Program-made: the position numbers and the translations under genes
Part shown: positions 1 through 9,815 of the stretch, one piece after another
Layout: every line of letters begins with the position of its first letter
Numbering within the stretch: position 1 is the stretch's first letter
NCBI GenBank assembly: GCA_016712445.1
Contig: JADJRB010000001.1
Coordinates: 2,046,001-2,110,000 of the forward strand
Source: Acidobacteriota bacterium
Lineage (GTDB): Bacteria; Pseudomonadota; Alphaproteobacteria; Caulobacterales; Hyphomonadaceae
Length of the DNA: 64,000 nt
Direction: 5' to 3'
The notes under the pieces: model-generated
The model's database searches: none
The model's input: only the letters and a program-made list of their open reading frames with translations
Told to the model about the DNA's origin: nothing

Positions 1-580
1 GGTGATTGCGCCGCTGCTGGGGCCGATCCTCGGCTTTGCGATGGGCGCGGCGCTCGGCGACCTGGCGCTGCTGCGCAAGGGGATGATCACGCTGCTGGCG
101 GGCATCAGCATTGCGCTGGCGGTGTCGCTGGTGCTGGCGTTCTTCCTGCCGCCGAACTGGGAGAGCCGGGAGCTGATGTCGCGCGCCGAGGTGCGCCTGG
201 ACGGGCTGGCGCTGGCAATGGCGGCGGGCGGGGCGGCGGCGCTGTCGATGACGCGCGGGGCCTCGGCGACGCTGGTGGGTGTGATGGTGGCGGCGGCGTT
301 GTTGCCGCCCGGCGCGGCGATCGGTCTGTTCGCCGGCTATGGGCAGGGCACGCTGGCGCTCCGCGCCACGCTGCTGCTCAGCCTCAACGTTGCCGCGCTG
401 ATCCTGTCGGCCTTGCTGGTGTTCCGGCTCAGCAAGATCCGTCCACGGACCTGGATCGAGCAGCAGCATGCGAAGCGAGCGGTGTGGCTGAATGCGGGTC
501 TCTCCGCGCTGTTCCTGCTCGTCTCGGTAGCGCTGATCGTGCTACTGGATCTCGGCAAAGCTGTTCAGATCGGCAACTGA
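1..580 (+). CDS. DUF389 (TIGR00341-type) membrane protein, C-terminal part, truncated by window edge
   Basis: The reading frame is open at the left edge, so this is only the last ~193 codons. The visible protein is almost wholly hydrophobic, with about five membrane segments. It opens with IAPLLGPILG and later has a GVMVAAALLPPGAA segment. Both are typical of the DUF389 family, whose function is not established. The first visible GTG is probably internal, because the family normally has more membrane segments upstream. The next gene starts 10 bases after the stop, so co-transcription is likely. Confidence 0.75.
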   Translation, partial: VIAPLLGPILGFAMGAALGDLALLRKGMITLLAGISIALAVSLVLAFFLPPNWESRELMSRAEVRLDGLALAMAAGGAAALSMTRGASATLVGVMVAAALLPPGAAIGLFAGYGQGTLALRATLLLSLNVAALILSALLVFRLSKIRPRTWIEQQHAKRAVWLNAGLSALFLLVSVALIVLLDLGKAVQIGN

Positions 581-590
581 GGGGAAGCAC

Positions 591-1025
591 ATGGCGAAGT
601 ACGAACCGAAGACCAAGGCGACCGAGATCAAACCGAAGGACTTCGTCGCTTCGCTGGAAGACGGCCCGCGCAAGCGCGATGCGCAGAAGCTGTTGCCCTG
701 GATGGAGAAGGTGACCGGCCTCAAGGCGAAGATGTGGGGCCCGAGCATCATCGGTTTCGGGCGCTACCAGTATGAATATGACAGCGGCCATTCCGGCGAA
801 ATGTGCATGACCGGCTTCAGTCCGCGCAAGGCCAACATGGTTGTCTATATCCTGTCAGGCTACAAAGGCCTTGAAGAGAAGCTCGCGCGGCTCGGGCCGC
901 ACAAGACCGGAAAAAGCTGTCTCTATCTGGGCAGTCTCGACAAGGTCGACATGGACGTGCTCGAAGAGATCGTGCGGGACGGCGTCACCTACGTTCGCAA
1001 GAACTACAAGACTTCCGACGCCTGA
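591..1025 (+). CDS. DUF1801 (YdhG-like) domain protein
   Basis: A 144-residue soluble protein. The segment with MWGPSIIGFG, a Y-x-Y pair and then GFSPRK followed by a hydrophobic strand (MVVYIL) is the usual core of the DUF1801 family. Members are small alpha/beta proteins of unknown biochemical role. A GGGGAAG ribosome-binding site lies just before the ATG. It follows the DUF389 gene by 10 bases and is probably in the same transcript. The family call is firm; no function is inferred. Confidence 0.8.
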   Translation: MAKYEPKTKATEIKPKDFVASLEDGPRKRDAQKLLPWMEKVTGLKAKMWGPSIIGFGRYQYEYDSGHSGEMCMTGFSPRKANMVVYILSGYKGLEEKLARLGPHKTGKSCLYLGSLDKVDMDVLEEIVRDGVTYVRKNYKTSDA

Positions 1026-1056
1026 GCAGCCAAATTACCGTGTTGTGGGTTTACAT

Positions 1057-1085
1057 GAGGGGCTGAGGGGGTACCCTTGCCCCTC
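1057..1085. other. Small inverted repeat between DUF1801 and FKBP genes
   Basis: GAGGGGC (1057-1063) is complementary to GCCCCTC (1079-1085), and the loop contains the palindrome GGGTACCC. No clear T-run follows. It could be a weak terminator or an RNA structure in the FKBP leader. The call is tentative. Confidence 0.3.
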
Positions 1086-1172
1086 GCCCTGTCCCCAATC
1101 TCGATCAGAGCGGCCAGCTTGCCTCGCGCAGCAAGGCCTCCGAGATTGCAACTCCCAACGATTGGATATCCC

Positions 1173-1610
1173 ATGACACAGGCTCAACCCGGTGACACCG
1201 TACACCTTCACTATACCGGCACACTGCCCGACGGCACGACCTTTGACAGCTCCGAGGGGCGCGAGCCGCTCGTCTTCCAGGTCGGCGCAGGCCAGATCAT
1301 CAAGGGTCTCGATGCCGCCATTCCCGGCATGGCTGTCGGCGAGACGAAAAAGGTCGAAGTCGCGTGCGACGAAGCCTACGGGCCGGTGAACCCGAACATG
1401 CGCCAGGATGTACCGCGTGCGGACTTTCCGAAGGACGTGCCTTCGGAGGTTGGCACACGCTTGCAGATGCGCACGCAGTCTGGCGATCCCGTCCCAGTGA
1501 CCGTCGTCGAATCGAACGACAAGGTCGTCACGCTCGATGCGAACCATCCGCTGGCGGGCAAGGACCTGATCTTCGAGATCGAGCTGGTCTCGGTGCAGAA
1601 GGCGGCCTGA
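1173..1610 (+). CDS. FKBP-type peptidyl-prolyl cis-trans isomerase, SlyD-like
   Basis: A 145-residue cytoplasmic isomerase or chaperone. The N-terminal half has the FKBP signature: a V-x-L-H-Y-T-G strand, DGTTFDSS, and the IIKGLDAAIPGM helix with GE next to it. It is followed by an insert-in-flap region (about residues 70-125) and a return strand, DLIFEIELVSV. That is the SlyD architecture, without the His-rich metal-binding tail of E. coli SlyD. I chose the ATG at 1173, where FKBP homology starts; the frame is open ~32 codons upstream, but that extension is low-complexity and unlike the family. Confidence 0.88.
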   Translation: MTQAQPGDTVHLHYTGTLPDGTTFDSSEGREPLVFQVGAGQIIKGLDAAIPGMAVGETKKVEVACDEAYGPVNPNMRQDVPRADFPKDVPSEVGTRLQMRTQSGDPVPVTVVESNDKVVTLDANHPLAGKDLIFEIELVSVQKAA

Positions 1611-1616
1611 TGCGCG

Positions 1617-4112
1617 TCAGTCGCGGGTGAGGATGTCCAGCACGCCGGCCGAAATCGACTGGCGAAGGCCTGAATACCCCGCCCACGGATCTTTCTTCAG
1701 GGACGCGAGACGCTGGCGGATGTTCGACAGCGTGTAGGCGTTTGCGGCCTTGATGCGCGGAAGCTCATCCCAGCGCACCGGCACGGCGATCGGTGCGCCT
1801 TCGCGTGCGCGCAGGGAATAGGGGCAGACGGCGGTGGCGCCGCGTTCGTTTCGCAGCCAGTCGATGAAGATGCGGCCCTTGCGCTTCTTCTTGGACATCT
1901 CCGAGACGTAGCGCTCCGGGTGCGCCCGTTCCATCTGGCGGGCGAGGCCGCGCGCGGCGGCCTTCACGTCAGCCCAGTCGCGGCGGCGTTCGAGCGGCGC
2001 GACGACATGGATGCCCTTGCCGCCGGTCAGCAGCGCAAAGGTCTCAAGGCCAGCGCTCTTCAGCACATCACGTACTTCGAGGGCGGCGACCTTGACGTCG
2101 TCGAAGCCGAGGCTTTCATCCGGGTCCAGATCGATGACGACCCGGTCCGGCTTTTCCAGCATGTCGGTGCGCGAGCCCCAGATGTGCAGCTCCAGAGCGC
2201 CGATCTGGGCGGCGGCGACGAGTGCTTCGGCGGAGTTCAGCAGAAGGTAGCTGGCGGAATTCCCGTCGCTTTCCCTGATCTTCGTTTCGGTGATCGCGTC
2301 CGGCGTCGAGTCCGTGTGGTGTTTCTGGAAGAAACACTGTCCGGACGCGCCGGACGGGCAGCGCACGAGGCTGACTGGATGGTCCTTGATATAGGGCAGC
2401 ATGCGCGGCGCGATCTCCGCCATGTAGGCGGCGATGTCCCGTTTGGTCGCGCCCTGGCCATCGAAGACGACGCGGTCAGGATGCGTCAGCTTCACGCCGA
2501 GGATCGTGTCGCCGGAAGTGTCGTTGTCCATTGATTCGGCCTGTTTCTGCTTGTCGGATGATACCTCGCGCGCCGGCTTATCTTCGCGCAATCCGAGAAA
2601 ACTCGGATGGCGCAGGACGCCGTCGGGGGTGCGCTCGGTGTAAGCGATCTCGGCGACGAGCTTGGGAGTCAGCCAGACGGCGGCACGGCGGGCGTCGGCG
2701 GGGAGGCTCTCGAAGGCCGACGTCTTGCGCTTCAGGGGCGCCATGGAAGCTGCGAGCGCGTCCATTGTTGCCTCGTCAAAGCCGGTGCCGACGCGGCCGC
2801 GATAGAGGAGCTGGCCGTCTTCGAACTCGCCGAGGAGGAGCGAGGCGAAGGGGCGGCCTTTCTTGTCGGACTTCCGGTATCCGGCGATGACGAATTCGTC
2901 GCGTCCGACGCATTTGGATTTCAGCCATCCGGCGCCGCGGCCTGAGACGTAGGCGGACGATTTCTTCTTCGAGACGATGCCTTCGAGGCCCATGCCGCAG
3001 GCCTTGCCGATCACGCGTGCGCCGCTGCCGTCAATATGGTCGGAAAAGCGCAAAGTGCCGTCGCCTGCGGGAATGAGTTTCTCGAGCGCGGCCTTGCGCT
3101 CGGTCAGCGGCTTGCGGCGCAGGCTCTTGCCGTTGAGCGCCAGCAGGTCGAAGGCGTAGTAGGCAAGGTGTGCGTCGGCGCCGTCATTGGTGGCGGCTTG
3201 CAGGGCGGAGAAGCGGCTGCGACCCTTTTCGTCGAGCGCGACGAGTTCGCCGTCGAGGATGGCGGAGTCCACGTCGACCTTTGAAAGTGCGGTGGCGATC
3301 GCGGGATACTTGTGGGTCCAGTCCTTGCCGCCGCGCGTGATCAGTTTCACACGGCGGCCGGCGAGCAGGGCCTGGATCCGGTAGCCGTCGAATTTCAACT
3401 CGTGCAGCCAGTCGTCGCCTTCGGGCGGCGCATCGCGCAGGCTTGCCAGCTGGGGCTCCACAAAAGTTGGGAACTTCGGGTCGTCCGCCTTGCGCAGCAT
3501 GCCGGCCTTGCCCTGCGCGGCGGCGGCTTCGATTTCCTCGAAGTCGTGTCCGGTGGTGACGCTCTCGGTCCAGGTTTCGCGCGGGTCGTGGTCTTCGTCG
3601 ACGGCGTCATCGCGCTCCTTAATGAGGAGCCAGTTCTCGCGGTCCTTGCTGCTCTTCGCCTTCATCAGCACGAGGGCCCAGCCGCCGGTGAGGCGCTTGC
3701 CGTTCAGGTCGAACTTCAGCGAGCCTTTCTTCAGGCCTTCGTGGGGATCCTCGCGCGGGATCCATTCCCCTTCGTCCCAGAGCATGACGGTGCCGGCGCC
3801 GTAACCGTCCGGGATCACACCTTCGAAACTGCCATAGTCGAGCGGGTGATCTTCCGTGCGCACAGCGAGACGCTTGTCGGCGGGGTTCAGGCTTGGGCCC
3901 TTGGTGACGGCCCAGCTTTTCAGGACGCCGTCGAGTTCGAGCCGGAAATCGTAGTGGAGACGGGTCGCATCGTGTTTCTGGATGACGAAGGAGAGCTTGC
4001 CGCTGTTGCGCTTTCCCTTTTTCGAACTTTTGGAGCCGTCAGGTTCCGGTGTGCGCGAGAAGTCGCGTTTCTTGCGATAGGTTTCGAGAAGGTCCGAGCT
4101 GCGGGCGGCCAT
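1617..4112 (-). CDS. ligD: Multifunctional DNA ligase D (phosphoesterase-ligase-polymerase)
   Basis: An 831-residue end-processing and sealing enzyme for bacterial non-homologous end joining. The domain order is phosphoesterase (about 35-175, with HDATRLHYDFRLEL), ATP-dependent ligase (about 210-500, nucleotidyl lysine in ELKFDGYR at K240), and primase/polymerase (about 535-831, metal motif IDLDPD near 661 and GGKGIHVV near 697). All three domains look intact. This PE-LIG-POL order is common in proteobacteria. The Ku gene ends six bases upstream on the same strand, so the two form an operon. The convergent FKBP gene ends 6 bases away. Confidence 0.95.
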   Translation of the reverse strand: MAARSSDLLETYRKKRDFSRTPEPDGSKSSKKGKRNSGKLSFVIQKHDATRLHYDFRLELDGVLKSWAVTKGPSLNPADKRLAVRTEDHPLDYGSFEGVIPDGYGAGTVMLWDEGEWIPREDPHEGLKKGSLKFDLNGKRLTGGWALVLMKAKSSKDRENWLLIKERDDAVDEDHDPRETWTESVTTGHDFEEIEAAAAQGKAGMLRKADDPKFPTFVEPQLASLRDAPPEGDDWLHELKFDGYRIQALLAGRRVKLITRGGKDWTHKYPAIATALSKVDVDSAILDGELVALDEKGRSRFSALQAATNDGADAHLAYYAFDLLALNGKSLRRKPLTERKAALEKLIPAGDGTLRFSDHIDGSGARVIGKACGMGLEGIVSKKKSSAYVSGRGAGWLKSKCVGRDEFVIAGYRKSDKKGRPFASLLLGEFEDGQLLYRGRVGTGFDEATMDALAASMAPLKRKTSAFESLPADARRAAVWLTPKLVAEIAYTERTPDGVLRHPSFLGLREDKPAREVSSDKQKQAESMDNDTSGDTILGVKLTHPDRVVFDGQGATKRDIAAYMAEIAPRMLPYIKDHPVSLVRCPSGASGQCFFQKHHTDSTPDAITETKIRESDGNSASYLLLNSAEALVAAAQIGALELHIWGSRTDMLEKPDRVVIDLDPDESLGFDDVKVAALEVRDVLKSAGLETFALLTGGKGIHVVAPLERRRDWADVKAAARGLARQMERAHPERYVSEMSKKKRKGRIFIDWLRNERGATAVCPYSLRAREGAPIAVPVRWDELPRIKAANAYTLSNIRQRLASLKKDPWAGYSGLRQSISAGVLDILTRD

Positions 4113-4118
4113 GACGCA

Positions 4119-5018
4119 TCAAGCCGCCTTCGAGGACTTGGCTTTCGACTTTGGCTTCGCCTTGGAGGCTGGCTTCTTCCGGGTCGTTGTCTTCTTTGAT
4201 GATGAAAGCGTCTTCGCAGACGCACTGCCTTTCTCGCTCGCGACACTCTTCTTGAGCGCTTCCATCAGGTCGATCACCTTGGCGCCGCCGGAGGCGCGAT
4301 CACCCGACGTGTCTTCCGCGACGGCGCCCGATTCCTGCTTCTCCTTGATGAGCGCGCGCAGGGCGGCGGCGTATTTCGACTTGAAGGCTTCCGCCTTGAA
4401 GGGCGCGACCTTGCGCTCGATCAGTTCGCTGGCGAGGTCCATCATCTCCTTGTCGGGCTTCATGTCCGGGATGTCGTCGAACACCGTATCACTGTCGCGG
4501 ATCTCGTTGGCGAAGCGCAGCGTCTCCAGCAACAGGCCGTCGCCGCAGGGTCGGATGGCTACGACATAATCGCGCCCGCGGACGGCCATCTGGCCGAGGC
4601 CGACCATCTTGGCCTTGCGCAGCGCTTCGCGAATGACCGTGAAGCCTTCGGCGGCGACTTCGTCGCCGGCCGGGACAACATAGTAAGGCTTCTCGAAATA
4701 GCGCGGGTCGATCTCGCAGGCGTCGACGAACTGGACGAGGTCGATGGTGCGCTTGCTTTCGAGTTTGATTTCGTCGAGCTCGTCCGGCTCGAGGATCACG
4801 TATTCGTCCTTGCTGGTCTCGAAGCCTTTGACGATCTCGTCATGGTCGACCGGGCCGACGCCCTCGACGACCTTCTCGTAGCGGATGCGCTTGCCGGAGG
4901 GCTTGTGGATCTGGTGCAACGAGACGCGGCTAGCGGATGCGGTCGCCGTGTAGAGCTCGATGCCGATGTTCACGAGGGAAAGGCGCAGGTGGCCCTTCCA
5001 GTATGCGCGCTGTGCCAT
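4119..5018 (-). CDS. ku: Ku protein, DNA double-strand-break end binding
   Basis: A 299-residue bacterial Ku. It should form a homodimeric ring on broken DNA ends and recruit LigD. The start WKGHLRLSLVNI and the core FVDACEIDPRYFEKPYYVVP are characteristic of the family. After about residue 255 comes a strongly Lys/Ala/Ser-rich tail, of the kind known in other Ku proteins to contribute DNA binding. Start at 5018. It is the first gene of the ku-ligD pair. Confidence 0.95.
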   Translation of the reverse strand: MAQRAYWKGHLRLSLVNIGIELYTATASASRVSLHQIHKPSGKRIRYEKVVEGVGPVDHDEIVKGFETSKDEYVILEPDELDEIKLESKRTIDLVQFVDACEIDPRYFEKPYYVVPAGDEVAAEGFTVIREALRKAKMVGLGQMAVRGRDYVVAIRPCGDGLLLETLRFANEIRDSDTVFDDIPDMKPDKEMMDLASELIERKVAPFKAEAFKSKYAAALRALIKEKQESGAVAEDTSGDRASGGAKVIDLMEALKKSVASEKGSASAKTLSSSKKTTTRKKPASKAKPKSKAKSSKAA

Positions 5019-5072
5019 GAATTGTTCTCCAACCGAAACAATGCGGCGGAGACGCGGGAGTTCCGGCGGGCG

Positions 5073-5426
5073 TCAGTCGACCGGAATGTCCATGAAGCGC
5101 AGCGCGTCTTTCATGACTTCCTGGCCGAGGCTCTGCCCGTAGGATTCCAGCGCGGCTTCGAAGGCGGGTGTCTGGACGTCCGCGAAGGACATGCCGCACT
5201 GGGTGGTGGCGATCGACATGGCCTCGAAGGTGAGCTTCAGGAAGGACTCGGTGGCGGCCTGCTTGTTTTCCTGCAGAGCCTGGATGATCAGCTGTTTCAT
5301 GCCGGATTTCTGCGTCGGCGTGGTGTTGGCAATCATGCAGGACGCGAGCTTGTTCTCGCCTTCTGCCGCGGACGCGTTGAGCGCAAGCAAGGACAGGGCC
5401 GAGGCCATCATCAGGGAACGGATCAT
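5073..5426 (-). CDS. Small exported protein of unknown function
   Basis: A 117-residue protein with a clear Sec signal peptide (Met-Ile-Arg then a hydrophobic stretch ending in NASA-AEG), so it is probably periplasmic. The mature part has two cysteines (in ASCM and TQCG), which could form a disulfide, and is otherwise predicted helical. I use the ATG at 5426 because a GGAG site precedes it and the signal peptide starts there, not nine codons upstream. It lies 23 bases downstream of hemB on the same strand. I do not recognise the family. Confidence 0.65.
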   Translation of the reverse strand: MIRSLMMASALSLLALNASAAEGENKLASCMIANTTPTQKSGMKQLIIQALQENKQAATESFLKLTFEAMSIATTQCGMSFADVQTPAFEAALESYGQSLGQEVMKDALRFMDIPVD

Positions 5427-5449
5427 GTCGGGTCTCCGGGAGGTAAGGA

Positions 5450-6448
<999 letters not shown>

Positions 6449-6477
6449 GGCGCTCTTTTGCGCCAATTCCCGGCGGC

Positions 6478-7020
6478 TCACAACCAGCCCGCGCGCCGCA
6501 CCATGAAGCAGCGCTTCGAGACATCCAGCCCGTTCTCGACCTGGATTGTCTCGATCTCCGTCATCCAGGGCAGCAGCTTGCTGCGCGGCAATTCGCGGAA
6601 GCCGAGGCTGCGATAGAACGGGCCGTTCCAGGCGAGGTCGCGGAAGGTCGACAGGGTCACGCTCTTGAGGCCGCGCCGGGCGGCATCCTTGATGACATGG
6701 CGCATCAGCTCGCCGCCGAGGCCCTTGCGGCCATGCCTGGGGTCGACGCTGATCTGGTCGAGATAGAGGGTGGCGCCGCGCTCGGAGGTCAGCGCGAAGC
6801 CGACCGCGTCGCCCTTGTGCCGGACCACCGTCAGGTGGCGCAGCTGCATGGCCGCTTCGAGCGTGGGGATGGGCACATGGTCGGTCAGGGCGTCGTCGGG
6901 CAGGTAACCGGTGCCCTCAAACAGGCGGCTGGCCGCGAGGTCGGTAAAGACGAGATCGGCGATGTCCTCGGGGGCGGCCGGGGTCAGGGTATATCCATCC
7001 GGCAGGCGTCGCATTGACAT
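6478..7020 (-). CDS. GNAT-family N-acetyltransferase
   Basis: A 180-residue acetyltransferase that would use acetyl-CoA; the substrate is unknown. The GNAT core is visible: LYLDQISVDPRHGRKGLGGELM (motif A, pyrophosphate loop around R-x-x-G-L-G-G), then LSTFRDLAWNGPFYRSLGF (motif B). I chose the ATG at 7020; an alternative ATG is two codons later, and the long upstream extension of the frame has no family resemblance. It is divergent from the acyl-CoA dehydrogenase gene, with 58 bases between, so that gap should hold promoters for both. Confidence 0.8.
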   Translation of the reverse strand: MSMRRLPDGYTLTPAAPEDIADLVFTDLAASRLFEGTGYLPDDALTDHVPIPTLEAAMQLRHLTVVRHKGDAVGFALTSERGATLYLDQISVDPRHGRKGLGGELMRHVIKDAARRGLKSVTLSTFRDLAWNGPFYRSLGFRELPRSKLLPWMTEIETIQVENGLDVSKRCFMVRRAGWL

Positions 7021-7078
7021 CGGGGCAGGCTCTATTCCAAGTCGGCGCCAGACATATTGGGATTGGGACGGATTGCCA

Positions 7079-8218
7079 ATGAGCCTCATGTTTGACGACG
7101 AACGCGTGATGATCCGCGACATGGCGCGCAAGTTTGCCGAGGACCGGCTGCTGCCGCATTCGGAAGAATGGGACCGGGACAGCCATTTCCCGGTGGACGT
7201 GATCCGCTCCACCGCCGAGCTCGGATTTGCCGGCATCTACGTGAAGGAAGATGTGGGCGGCTCCGGCCTGACGCGGACCGACGCGGCGCTGATCTTCGAA
7301 CAGCTCTCCTATGGCGATGTCTCGACCGCCGCTTTCATTTCCATCCACAACATGGCTTCGTGGATGATCGACACGTTCGGCTCCGACGCGCAGCGCAAGG
7401 CCTGGCTGCCGCGGCTGACCTCGATGGAGCTGATCGCCTCCTACTGCCTGACAGAGCCGGGCGCCGGGTCTGACGCGGCGAGCCTCAAGACCAAGGCGGT
7501 GCGCGACGGCGACGACTATGTGATCACCGGCACCAAGCAGTTCATCTCGGGCGCCGGCACGTCGGACGTCTACGTCCTCATGGCGCGGACCTCGGATGAC
7601 GGCGCAAAAGGCGTTTCGGCCTTCATCATCGAGAAGGGCACGCCGGGGCTCTCGTTCGGCGCGAACGAGCGCAAGATGGGCTGGAAGAGCCAGCCGACGC
7701 GGCAGGTGATCCTCGACGAGGTGCGCGTGCCGGCGGCGAACCGGATCGGCGAGGAAGGCCATGGCTTCCGCTTTGCGATGGCGGGGCTGGATGGCGGGCG
7801 TCTGAACATTGCGGCTTGCGCCCTCGGCGGCGCCCAGTTCGCGCTGGACAAGTCGGTGGCTTATGCGAAGGAGCGCAAGCAGTTCGGCAAGGCGATTGCG
7901 GATTTCCAGAACACGCAGTTCAAGCTCGCCGACATGGAGACCGAGCTGCAGGCGGCGCGCGTGATGCTGTATGAAGCGGCCGGCCGGCTCGACGGCAAGA
8001 CGCCGGACGCGACGCGCTGGTGCGCGATGGCGAAGCGCTTCGTGACCGATACGGCCTTCAAGGTCGCCAATGACGCGCTGCAGGTGCACGGCGGCTATGG
8101 CTACCTCGCGGACTACGGCGTGGAGCGGGTCGTCCGTGACCTGAGGGTCCACCAGATCCTCGAGGGCACGAACGAGGTCATGCGGGTGATCATTTCAAGG
8201 GATATGCTGAAGGGCTAG
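7079..8218 (+). CDS. Acyl-CoA dehydrogenase, isobutyryl-CoA dehydrogenase-like
   Basis: A 379-residue flavoprotein that would oxidise a short or branched acyl-CoA to the 2-enoyl-CoA and pass electrons to ETF. Family signatures are CLTEPGAGSDAASL, the KQFGKAIADFQ segment, ALQVHGGYGY and the C-terminal ILEGTNEVMR containing the catalytic-type Glu. Overall it resembles isobutyryl-CoA dehydrogenases of valine breakdown. A hydrolase for a later step of the same pathway lies at 11710, which supports but does not prove the assignment. The start at 7079 fits the N-terminus; the frame continues upstream into the divergent gene's coding DNA, which I reject. Confidence 0.88.
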   Translation: MSLMFDDERVMIRDMARKFAEDRLLPHSEEWDRDSHFPVDVIRSTAELGFAGIYVKEDVGGSGLTRTDAALIFEQLSYGDVSTAAFISIHNMASWMIDTFGSDAQRKAWLPRLTSMELIASYCLTEPGAGSDAASLKTKAVRDGDDYVITGTKQFISGAGTSDVYVLMARTSDDGAKGVSAFIIEKGTPGLSFGANERKMGWKSQPTRQVILDEVRVPAANRIGEEGHGFRFAMAGLDGGRLNIAACALGGAQFALDKSVAYAKERKQFGKAIADFQNTQFKLADMETELQAARVMLYEAAGRLDGKTPDATRWCAMAKRFVTDTAFKVANDALQVHGGYGYLADYGVERVVRDLRVHQILEGTNEVMRVIISRDMLKG

Positions 8219-8225
8219 GGTTAGA

Positions 8226-8370
8226 CCCTCACCTCCCACGCCCATTGGGCGCGGGTCCCTCCTCTCCCATTGCATGGGAGAGGGGTTAAGGCGGGAGCCA
8301 TTCGAAGCGCGTAAACCCCTCTCCCGCCTTGCGGGAGAGGGGTCCATTGCGAAGCAGTGGGAGGTGAGGG
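8226..8370. repeat. Composite palindromic intergenic repeat (REP-like)
   Basis: The gap between the acyl-CoA dehydrogenase and SDR genes is filled by a nested palindrome. A perfect 14-bp outer inverted repeat pairs CCCTCACCTCCCAC (8226-8239) with its complement (8357-8370). Inside are two strong hairpins: CCTCTCCCA (8261-8269) with 8275-8283, and ACCCCTCTCCCG (8315-8326) with 8332-8343. The layout resembles dispersed extragenic palindromes that are multicopy in other genomes. It may also stop transcription from both converging genes. Confidence 0.8.
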
Positions 8371-8393
8371 GCTTGGGCCCCCGACCTCTGTTC

Positions 8394-9245
8394 TCAATGC
8401 CGCGGCGTTCGGGCCCGGATCCGGTCGAAGCCTTGCTTGATCGTCGCGAAGCGCGCCTCGATGTGGGGTTCGAACTGCAGGTCGGTGAAGATGTGCGGCC
8501 AGTCGCCTTCGATGGCTTCGCGCACGAGTTCGCCCACATAGAGCGGATCGATACCGCCGGCGATCGCCTCGGTGATCGCCTGCAGCATTTCCGTACCCGG
8601 ACCTTCCGCCGGAATGCCGGTGGCGATCTTGCCGGCGTAGCGATCGGGGATGTTGCGCGAGGATTCGAGGATGTTGGTGCGGATGATGCCGGGGCAGAGC
8701 ACCGACACGCCGATGCCGCGCGCGGCGAGTTTCGGGCGAAGACCCTCCGAGAGCGCGACGACCCCAAACTTGGTGACGTCGTATGAGGGATTGGTCGCGG
8801 CGATCATGCCGGCAATCGACGCGGTCGAGACGATATGCCCGCCTTCGCCATGCTTCTCCAGCAGCGGGCCAAAGATCTCGATTCCCCAGACGACCGCCAT
8901 CAGGTTGACGCCGATCACCCAGTTCCAGCCGGCATCGTTCCAGGTGCCATAATCGCCGCCGCCGCCAACGCCGGCATTGTTGACGAGGATGTGGACCTTG
9001 CCGAAGCGCTTGACCGTTTCGTCGGCGGCCTTCTGCAGGTTGTCCTTCAGCGACACGTCCGCGATGACGCCGGCGACATCCGCATTCGTGGCCTTCAGGC
9101 CCGCGACGGCCTTGTCGAGCGCGGCCTGTTCGATGTCGCACATCATCACCTTGACGCCGGCCTGCGCCAGCGCGGTCGAGATGCCGAGACCGATGCCGGA
9201 TGCGGCGCCGGTGACGAATGCGACCTTTCCTTCGAGCGATTTCAT
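8394..9245 (-). CDS. Short-chain dehydrogenase/reductase
   Basis: A 283-residue classical SDR. It has the cofactor motif TGAASGIG near the N-terminus, NNAG, a serine in STASIAG, and the YDVTK active-site Tyr/Lys pair. The aspartate at the end of the second strand (MMCDIE) suggests NAD(H) preference. A C-terminal extension of about 30 residues goes beyond the minimal fold. The ATG at 9245 is preceded by GGGAGG. Substrate unknown. It is divergent from the globin gene, with ~110 bases between. Confidence 0.85.
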   Translation of the reverse strand: MKSLEGKVAFVTGAASGIGLGISTALAQAGVKVMMCDIEQAALDKAVAGLKATNADVAGVIADVSLKDNLQKAADETVKRFGKVHILVNNAGVGGGGDYGTWNDAGWNWVIGVNLMAVVWGIEIFGPLLEKHGEGGHIVSTASIAGMIAATNPSYDVTKFGVVALSEGLRPKLAARGIGVSVLCPGIIRTNILESSRNIPDRYAGKIATGIPAEGPGTEMLQAITEAIAGGIDPLYVGELVREAIEGDWPHIFTDLQFEPHIEARFATIKQGFDRIRARTPRH

Positions 9246-9354
9246 TGCGGTTCCTCCCTGTTTTCGGCTACCCTGCGCGTGTTGACGGCGACGCGCAATC
9301 AACGACGCAGCGTCAGCCTTTGACGGGGGCGAGGGTGTCTGACAGATTGCGGCC

Positions 9355-9744
9355 ATGTCCCGCGCCGACCTCGTCCTCGATACGCTCGAACGCGCCAGTG
9401 AGAAGTGCGCCGACCCGGCGCCGCTGGTCTATCGCCGGCTGTTCGAGCTGCGCCCGGAATTCGAAGACCTGTTCGTGATGGATTCGGATGGCGGCGTGCG
9501 CGGCGCAATGCTGGAGACCTGTTTCAATGCCATCTTGGGGGTGACCGAAGACAGTCCTACCCAGCGCGTGATCATCTCTTCGTCGCGCTTTGCGCATGGC
9601 GGCTATGGCGTCTCGGAGCAGGATTTCGGGCTGATGTTCGTGGCGATCCGGGATACGCTGCGCAGCCTCGTCGGGGACGGCTGGACGGGCGAGACCGAGG
9701 CGGCCTGGACGGAATTGCTGGCCGACATCTCCGCCATCGAATGA
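9355..9744 (+). CDS. Small globin-family protein
   Basis: A 129-residue protein with single-domain bacterial globin features: an early PEFEDLF segment matching the CD corner, a His in AHGGYGV (H81) at the position expected for the proximal heme ligand, and a C-terminal helix pair LVGDGWTGETEAAW. It could bind heme and sense or detoxify O2 or NO. The cytochrome b561 gene begins 71 bases downstream on the same strand, which hints at a redox link. The globin call rests on motif placement only and similarity is low, so heme binding is not assured. Confidence 0.6.
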   Translation: MSRADLVLDTLERASEKCADPAPLVYRRLFELRPEFEDLFVMDSDGGVRGAMLETCFNAILGVTEDSPTQRVIISSSRFAHGGYGVSEQDFGLMFVAIRDTLRSLVGDGWTGETEAAWTELLADISAIE

Positions 9745-9815
9745 GCGCTGGCGCTGCCCCGCGCCGTCGCATAGGTTGGCCGCAGCGCAAACCGGGCACA
9801 GGGGACACCGCAGAC

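Noticed and set aside
1035..1547. 170-codon minus-strand open frame over the FKBP gene
   Set aside because: It is antisense to FKBP motifs and lacks any recognisable domain.
3312..4199. Long plus-strand open frame (295 codons) across the start of ligD
   Set aside because: It is antisense to well-conserved LigD phosphoesterase and ligase motifs, has repetitive valine/glycine-rich content typical of GC-rich shadow frames, and no ribosome-binding site.
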